Source of the DNA: Punica granatum
Taxonomy: Eukaryota; Streptophyta; Magnoliopsida; Myrtales; Lythraceae
Length of the DNA: 64,000 nt
Direction: 5' to 3'
Assembly (NCBI RefSeq): GCF_007655135.1
Contig: NC_045127.1
Coordinates: 10,239,001 to 10,303,000 of the forward strand
Notes under the pieces: generated by a model
Databases searched by the model: none
What the model was told of the DNA's origin: nothing
Seen by the model: only the letters and a program-made list of their open reading frames with translations
Program-made: the position numbers and the translations under genes
In this document: piece after piece, positions 57,249 through 64,000 of the stretch
Numbering within the stretch: the stretch's first letter is position 1
How the letters are laid out: each line of letters begins with the position of its first letter

Positions 57249-58740
57249 CATTGAGGATGTGGGGGATGAGTTAGTTCCAGAACTGATCGGAAAAACCTCT
57301 TCTTTTTTTCTTCTTTTGTTTTGGAGAGTGATGAAAATGGTATGGATTTGGGTGTTGGAGGAGTTAAGGTTGATGGTTTTGTGACTAAGCGGTCGGATTA
57401 GTACTCGGGGTTAGTTGATTCAGTTCATTGATAGGAGGTAGATAGTGGGGAAGAGACATGAACAGGACGTCGCAGTTTCTGGTTTTTGTTTTTATTTTTG
57501 TTTTTCCTATATTCTATATTACAATGTATGATATGATATGACATGGCATGATCAAGGCGCGGAGTAGGTTATTATAGAGAGAGAGTTGAAATCTTTTTAA
57601 TTGAAAATTTGAATGGGCAGTGGCCGTGGCTGCTGAACAGTCAAGCCTGCTGTGCTGTGGTATGGGGAGAATGGAAAAAGGTGGGGTGCATGCGAGGGGA
57701 AGGAGGGGGTTGGGGGGGAAAGGTTCAAAGTATAAGTCATTGATGGCGGATGTCGCCATCCAAATCAAATCCTTTTCCATCTTTTATGATGTGTGATTCT
57801 TTTTTTATTTTGCTTGGGTTCTGGTGGTGTGGGGCGAAGGACGAGTAGGCGTGGGCATTGAAGTTTGGGAACTACTCATCTCTCCCTCCCTCCCTTCCTC
57901 CGTCCTGTGAGGTGGTGATAAAGTAAAAGGAGAGATGATGAAGGCTTGCAGTAAAAGCATCAGGAGAATCGGAGGTGGGGGGAAGCAGGCATTCTCTCTC
58001 TCTCTCTCTCTCTCTCTGTGCCTGTCTGCCTCTGTCTTTATGAATCTATGTCTGTCTGTGTATGCAGTGCAGTGTAGGGCGAGTAGGTTTAGTGGGCTTC
58101 TGGGTTTCTTTCTTTTTGATCAGTAGTGCGTCCCCTGCTGCAGCTGAAAGAGATGGGAGTGCAAGGCTAATGGGTGATGCAAGAATGAATGAATGGGAAG
58201 GGAAGGGAAGGGAAGGGAAGCGAAGCAAGCAATCAATCCATTTGTGAGCTTGTAGCAGCTTTCGGCTTCTTGAAATCCGAGAACACAGGGAGGGAGGGAG
58301 GGAGGGAGGGAGGGAGAGAGAGAGAGAGGCATTCGAATTCATTCATTTCATTTATGATGCTGAGTGCGTTGAGTGACATGTTTCTGCAGATCTATCTATC
58401 CATCAATCCCTCTGTCTGTCTCTGTCGCTCTCTCTGTGCAGTCTGCGGTCGTCTGCAGCGTGCAGTCTGATTCTTTGAATACTTCCTTCGGTTGGGGGTT
58501 TGGGGTTGGGTCTTGTCTGTTCCTTTGTTGGCTCTATCCGTGTCTCTGCTAAGTCAGTGGTGTGAAAGTGAAACTGCAATTGCATGAGTTGTCCTACCAT
58601 TGCATTTTTCTTTCCCCCCGCCCCCTCCTTTTTTTTTTCATCAGTTTCTTAATTAAATTTATCTTGGTTTTGTCCAGGATGTTTGTGAGCAAGATTTGGG
58701 ACGGTTTGATCTTTTTCTATATCCAAATCCTGAGCTTTGT
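57249..58740. other. AHL 3' region and simple-repeat DNA, no gene seen
   Basis: Contains (TC)n at 57,991-58,018, GGGAA repeats at 58,196-58,220 and GGGA repeats at 58,287-58,316 running into GA. Open frames here arise from these repeats and are not genes. Confidence 0.55.
58287..58329. repeat. (GGGA)n then (GA)n repeat
   Basis: About seven GGGA units continuing into GAGAGAGA. The purine strand is on plus. Confidence 0.9.
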
Positions 58741-59018
58741 TTGGTTTTATAATTAATTTTAATTTTATTTTATTTAACTCCATTTATTTTCAATTCAATA
58801 ACATAATTATTATTTTTTTTTCAATTTTTTAACCATTCAATTCAATTTTTAATATTATATTTTTTCAACTATTCGTTTTTTTTTTTCACAATTTAACAAA
58901 ACAATCATTACTTTCTTTCAATTATTCATTACTTTTTCTCATAATTGAATAATACAATCATTATAAATCAATTAATATCAAAATTTAATTCTACTTAACT
59001 GTAAAATCAAATACAACA
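58735..59018. mobile_element. AT-rich MITE
   Basis: The left end GCTTTGTTTGGTTTTATAATTAA and the reverse of the right end ATGTTGTATTTGATTTTACAGTT are similar and Tourist-like. The body is T-rich at the left and A-rich at the right, consistent with inverted arms. No clear target-site duplication. Confidence 0.45.
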
Positions 59019-59369
59019 TTAGGAATGGTTCGCTTTCAAATCTGCTATGAATTTTTGAAAAATATTTCAAATCCTTTTCAATGACTTAACAGGTTTTCAT
59101 TTGGAATCTTTTTATCATTGAGGTACTCATGTCTACTGTAGATGGAACCTGAACAAAACCTAAATAGGACTCACAATGTACGAAACCGCACAAGTTTCTC
59201 AGATTGAAATATCGATTAAATTAAATGAGGTTATGAGAAATCAAGTTTTTCCAATATAATTCAAAATAAATTCGAACAATTTACTCCATTAAAAGAACTG
59301 ACTCATTCAAACATATAAAATTCCATAAACTCAATCTACAAGCTCCTTAATGGGGATATTTTAGTAGTT

Positions 59370-59540
59370 TTAAGCTTAATGGGTTTGGGGTGGGTTAAGC
59401 CAAATCTTCCAAACCCTATAGGGTTTTTGACGGTAATCTCGAAACCCTTCTCACGACACAACGGGCAAAACTCTTTTATTACCCATTAGAGTCTGGGCAA
59501 GGTTGAAACCCGTTTACGGAAACTCCTGAACATCCGCAGG
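59370..59540 (+). repeat. dispersed GGGTTTGGG repeat, copy 3 of 3
   Basis: AATGGGTTTGGGGTGGGTTAAG, CCAAACCCTATAGGGTTTTTG, GGGCAAAACTCTTTTATTACCCATTAG and a GAACATCC end follow the same order as at 22,300 and 23,075. Confidence 0.6.
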
Positions 59541-60045
59541 TGCTTCGGACAATTAATTTATGTGGTTCCTTTGACTTCTTACCCCCATCCATCAAGAAGA
59601 CCTCTCTTTGCTCTCTATGGCGTTTGATTCATGTTTTGTTACATTATGTTACATGGAATGCAAATATTAGAAGAAAATTTTAACTATAAAATCATTGTCC
59701 TCAATTTAAAGTCGAAATGGCCAAAAAAAAAATGCAAATCTGAGTTAAGATGTGAGATGGTTGGGAATGGCAGATATATTAGACTGTTAGGAATATAAGT
59801 GATGGTCTAATATAATAGATAATTTATTTTAATAGAGATGAAATGTGAGTTTCTTCGTGACTATAATTTTGTTATAATTTAAAATTTTTACTTGTTTTGA
59901 ATGTAGAGTCTTTAACAATCAGTAGTTTTAATGTAGAGTCTATTGGAGAAGCAATCACGGCATTTGGAGAATAAGCATCGATTACTCATGTGCTGCCATA
60001 GCACGGTAAACAGAAGATGTTATGGTTATAATCCGAATTATTAGG

Positions 60046-60629
60046 TAGGGGTGACAATTCGTGTCATGTCTGAACGGGTTTGTGTCATCGAAGTCATAAC
60101 CCGTACACGACACGATTATTAAACGGGTTAGGTTTTGGAAACTCATACACGACACGTTTATATCCGTATCAACCCGTTTAGACACGTTTAAACCCATTTA
60201 TCGAAACGTGTCATAATAGGTACACGTATATACGACACGATTATAAACGTTATCAGGACACGTTATCACAACTTGTTTATCCGATTAACTCGTTTATCCA
60301 AACACGTTAACACGACATGTGTTGGATTGGATGAAAGAAAGGAAAATAAATTAGGTTAGGGATTTAGCAAGTTATGATTATATGAGGATATTTTGGTAAA
60401 TTCAAATACATAAACGAGTTAACGGGTTACATGATTATAGTAAACATGTTTAAATAAATAGGTTTAATCGTGTATAATCAGGTTATACAGGTTCAACTTA
60501 ATAAGACACGTTTATTAATCGTATTTAAACGGGTTGAACCCATTGAGACCGATTATAAAAAAATATCCAACCCAAACCCGTTTAACTCCGTGTCGTGTTA
60601 TCGTGTCGTGTAAAATATTACCAGCCTTA
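60046..60629. mobile_element. complete non-autonomous hAT element
   Basis: Flanked by a perfect 8 bp duplication TTATTAGG (60,038-60,045 and 60,630-60,637), the hAT signature. The ends TAGGGGTGACAATTCGTGTC and, reversed, TAAGGCTGGTAATATTTTAC are imperfect inverted repeats. The interior is built from many CACGTTT, AACGGGTT and ACACGACACG motifs in both orientations. No coding sequence. Confidence 0.9.
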
Positions 60630-60637
60630 TTATTAGG

Positions 60638-61640
60638 CATAGAGTGTTCATAGGTTGCTTTATAAGTTTGCCGTCAAATCCCGGGGCTCGACGCTGGACA
60701 GGCAGTGGAAAATGGTAAGTTGTATAAAGTACGTCAATCTTCCCAGATAACTCTTGCTGGCTACCATCACATAGTTACCAAATGCTTATTCCCCATATTA
60801 ACGTTGTTTGCTCTTCTCCGGGTCTTAAGAAAAAATATTGGTTTTAAGAATGAGCGATTGCCCTCTTACAGCCTTTACGTGGCGTTTGATTCGTATGATA
60901 GGAATTGGCTAGGGGAAAAGGATTGGCACGTAATTGAAATTTGGGGAGATTAGAATTTAATTTCTTTTTTGGATTTCTTTTCTTTATTAACCTCAGAATT
61001 AACATAGTTAATGCATTCTAGTCACTGAACAAGATTCTATGGCCTGTCCGTGTGATCCTAAAGATGCTGATTTGTGAATTTGTCAGACTAAATAACTTAA
61101 GAGTATTTTGTGATTTCATTGAAAAATTATATTGGTAATAATAAGTAAACATAAAGGATCAACTTTTTAACGCGTATCAGCTCGATCCATAAAATTAAAT
61201 GTTGATGTCAGATAATCGACTTAAGAGAAAACAAAGGAACTATGACATGTAAATCTAATGTCATCACATTTACTTCCCGAGTTTAATGCAAAAGAACTTT
61301 CAGCCTGTATGCTTTTTAATTCTAGGGTTCACGAAACAAGGGAGTGGTCCGTCGAGTAGAATGGTTAACGGGGCACTGTGTCCTCAAACATTTCAGCTGA
61401 GGATACTTATTCAGCCAAGGACGACTTCGGCGGCAATTGTCGATGGCGGACAATTGGTTCCTCGATCGACAAAGGACCGGATAATGATTTGCTGTGTGGG
61501 TTAAACTCATGAGTTTAGGTGGGAACTTGGATACATATCTTTTGCATATGTTAAAAAAAAAGAAGATATGAAATGAAAATTTTTTTAATGCTCTTCACAG
61601 TTAAGAGAAGACTAACAAAGAACCTTATATAACACTTTAA
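60638..61640. other. no gene supported
   Basis: Short open frames at 60,705-60,953 and 61,286-61,504 have no recognisable domain, and splice or promoter signals are not convincing. Confidence 0.4.
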
Positions 61641-61800
61641 ATTACAATTACAAGGAAAGTATATTAGTTGAGTTAAGATAAAGTAATAAAAAAACTAAAT
61701 AAAGGGCACATGTAATATTGCTCACGAGAATCGAATTTGAAATCTCATCATGATCCTCAAATAACAGTGAGTGTCACAGTATTCGGCCACCTTCTTATAT
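61640..61800 (-). mobile_element. SINE-like repeat
   Basis: On minus, GTGGCCGAATACTGTGACACTC is box A-like and CAAATTCGATTCTCGTG is box B-like. The tail reaches AT-rich DNA near 61,650. Same family as 32,440 and 62,380. Confidence 0.5.
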
Positions 61801-62379
61801 AGTTGCTCGATCAATTTCTAACCGCATACAATTACATCACTCACTTCCTGGCTTGTGCTGATGCATTTCTGTACTCACTTATCAAACAAAAAATATTTGC
61901 GCGAACAATATCCGGCCACATCGAAAGTTTAGGCATCTGTTAGTTAAGGTTTGTTGATGTTAATTTCTTCCTGGTTGGTGCCGACGGACCTTGAGCCACA
62001 GTAAAAACAATGGTTCTTTTAATTTAAAGTCAAAATTCGATAGAAAAGCATAAGAAGGAACGGAAGAAAGCGCCAAAAGTTGGATTTTGTATATAAAAAA
62101 GGTGGGGGAAAAGAAAAGCTAGTACTTAGAGTGAAAGCATGCTATTGTTGACCAATTTCTGTCCCTATGAACATATATGATCAACACTGTTTCACTAGGA
62201 TTTATGAGAATATCTTATTTTGTTTTTATTGATGATAATTAAGGTTTTTCTATGTACTTTATTGATGACGATTAAGGTTTTTCTATGTACCTTATTGCTA
62301 ATTTCCTCGCCTTGTTTCCTCTTGCTTCACTAATATGAACTTTTAAAAATGGAAGTAGGTATTTGGCAAAAATGAATTA

Positions 62380-62560
62380 CAATGGACGTTACTCCTCCTT
62401 TTGATTATAAGTGAGGTTCATGGACTTAATGTGACGAAATTGAAATCCTAATAGAAGCAATAAAGGGTACGGATACTTTCAACACAAGAATCGAATATAA
62501 AACTTATTGATTACCCAATAAGAGCGTGCACGACAGTACTATACCCACTTTCTCGATCCC
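62380..62560 (-). mobile_element. SINE-like repeat
   Basis: On minus, TATAGTACTGTCGTGCACGCTC, then ATATTCGATTCTTGTG, then the family tail ATTAGGATTTCAATTTCGTCA that matches the bHLH-intron copies. Confidence 0.55.
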
Positions 62561-63808
62561 ACCCATCCTTTAATTTGCTGCAACTAAACAAGTGAGGGTT
62601 TTGGTGGATTATCTTGCTACTCATCCTTAGTGCAAATCAAATATGAAATTCGATATCCATCTCCACCCGTCCCTTCCCACCGTTTCAAGCTCGCCCCCAA
62701 ACTTTCAACACTTGATTTTTCAACCATTGCTAGAGGGCATTAGTTGTATCTTCAACAATCAAAAAAGAGATTTTTTATCGCCATTGATTGGTATTGGACC
62801 GTAGTTTTAGGCTATGCTCGAAGGGTCATTTTACCCTGGTATTTTATTTCTCAATTTGTGCTCTTCCATTTCTCACCGTGAAAAAAAAAATTTCAAAGAG
62901 AGACGAGCGACCGATGTGTATCAAATAATTATATTGATGTCCCAAAATTCTCCTACTGCTTATTTATTTATTAATAATTGCCATAGAATGTTAAAGAAAT
63001 TGAACATTTCAGAAACAAAATAACAAAAAAGGCCCAAAAGGGAAATTAATATTTTTCTTGTCATATCTATCTTTCTTTCTTTTTTTCGTATGAACCTTGA
63101 TATCTGAAAGTTCAATTAAAATTTCACTAATTCAATTTAATCAATTTAACCCATCAAAGAGTAAAATTGTCATAACATAAATTTTTTGTATTTACAATCA
63201 TTTATTTTTTCTTTCTTTTTGATTGTCGGGAAGGGGAGATCTTTGAATTGGATTTGATTGATTAGGGAAGAAGAGGGGCGTAGGGGTGGGAATGATGATT
63301 TGGAAATTTGACTTTCAATCTATACCTCTTTTTTTTTTCGTTAATAACTTTCAGTCTATACTTTGTCAATGCTTTCTTCAGCATTCTCGATCTGTTAGGG
63401 ATTTTTGTCCAATTTGTGCTCTGCTCTATACAACTCCTCTTCTTCTCTTCCTAGTTTGCAATTTCTTCTTTCTTGCCATGCACCATTATTTTGCTCTGTT
63501 CTTTTCAAAGAAAGTAGAGGAGAAAAATAAATCAATAAAGAAAATTAAGAAGTACGAGGGCGTGGGACGGTGGCGGCTCCTATAATATCTTCAAATAACA
63601 AAAGGCCGACCTCAGGAGGCAAATGTTCAGTCTATGAATCCCAAGCTATGCGCATAATTCACCTGCCAATTAGTACGCACATTTTTTTCACAATAGATGT
63701 GCTCCACTATCACAATCCACTCACGATGGTTTTGATTAATTTCAACGGTTAGAAATGGTAATAAATGATTATGACAACAACTATTTACGCTTATTCTTTA
63801 GATTAAAT
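62561..63808. other. AT-rich intergenic, no gene seen
   Basis: Only short low-complexity frames. No RNA gene or repeat boundary recognised. Confidence 0.5.
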
Positions 63809-64000
63809 CCAACGTAGATTAGTTCAAGCGATTCGACGTTTATTTCTGCGTAAGCAATGTCTCGAGTTGGAGTCCTTGTGAATACAAGAAATCCACGTTG
63901 GGAAAGCAATACCCCTTAGTGAGACGATCCGGCTCAACTGGATTAATCGGGATCCAATAAGACTTCTGAATACTAGGTTCACATCGAAAAAATCCTTCTT
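63809..64000 (+). mobile_element. tRNA-derived SINE-like repeat, runs to the window edge
   Basis: CAACGTAGATTAGTTCAAGCG and GAGTTGGAGTCCTTGTGAAT stand in the box A and box B positions, and GGTTCACATCGAAAAAATCC near the end matches the tails at 8,980 and 51,015. Confidence 0.55.

Noticed and set aside
57991..58342. Several open frames on both strands rich in Ser/Leu or Glu/Gly/Arg
   Set aside because: Produced by (TC)n, (GGGAA)n and (GGGA)n simple repeats.
1..64000. tRNA, rRNA and CRISPR features
   Set aside because: No complete tRNA cloverleaf, rRNA segment or CRISPR array was recognised. The tRNA-like box sequences belong to diverged SINE-like repeats. CRISPR is not expected in plant nuclear DNA.

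Overview
This is nuclear DNA of a flowering plant, almost certainly a eudicot. The genes have several short exons with GT-AG (once GC-AG) introns, the intergenic DNA is very AT-rich, and the recognisable proteins are plant families: an AAP-type amino acid permease, a bHLH-ACT-like factor, an AHL AT-hook protein, PPR and mitochondrial-carrier fragments. Plant transposons of most classes are present. I cannot name the species from sequence alone.

Layout. Positions 1-24,600 are gene-poor. They hold at most the tail of one gene (1-141) and one orphan first exon (11,220-11,270). The rest is transposon debris: Helitron-like ends, a CACTA-like end, a decayed PIF/Harbinger copy, a 5'-truncated LINE with intact target-site duplications, a 1.26 kb TIR element, MITEs, SINE-like repeats and diverged tandem repeats. 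Positions 24,700-53,525 are the gene-bearing core. It contains a PWWP-domain gene, a bHLH gene, an AAP6-like permease, and a second, later-modified copy of the PWWP 3' half, the bHLH gene and the DNA upstream of the permease. Positions 46,914-50,046 are a Pack-MULE-like element with about 730 bp inverted arms and a perfect 9 bp target-site duplication, carrying pieces of at least three host genes. Positions 56,022-57,248 are a two-exon AHL17-like gene with GC-rich exons. Positions 57,300-64,000 are again repeat-rich, with a complete non-autonomous hAT element (60,046-60,629) and SINE-like repeats.

Main result. Block A (about 27,470-34,642) and block B (about 39,317-53,525) derive from one segmental duplication, and the copies have decayed in a complementary way. 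The PWWP gene is complete only in A; in B it lacks the PWWP exons. The bHLH gene is open only in B; in A it has an in-frame stop and has lost a key DNA-contact arginine. The permease gene lies only beside A, carries a TAG in place of a conserved Tyr codon, and has its 3' end repeated three times in tandem. In B its upstream DNA survives without any permease coding sequence. Between the permease and block B is a third, chimeric scrap of the bHLH gene.

The genes do not form a pathway. Their shared story is local duplication, transposon insertion and partial gene loss. Exon borders were inferred from reading frame, splice-site consensus and remembered protein families, not from transcripts.
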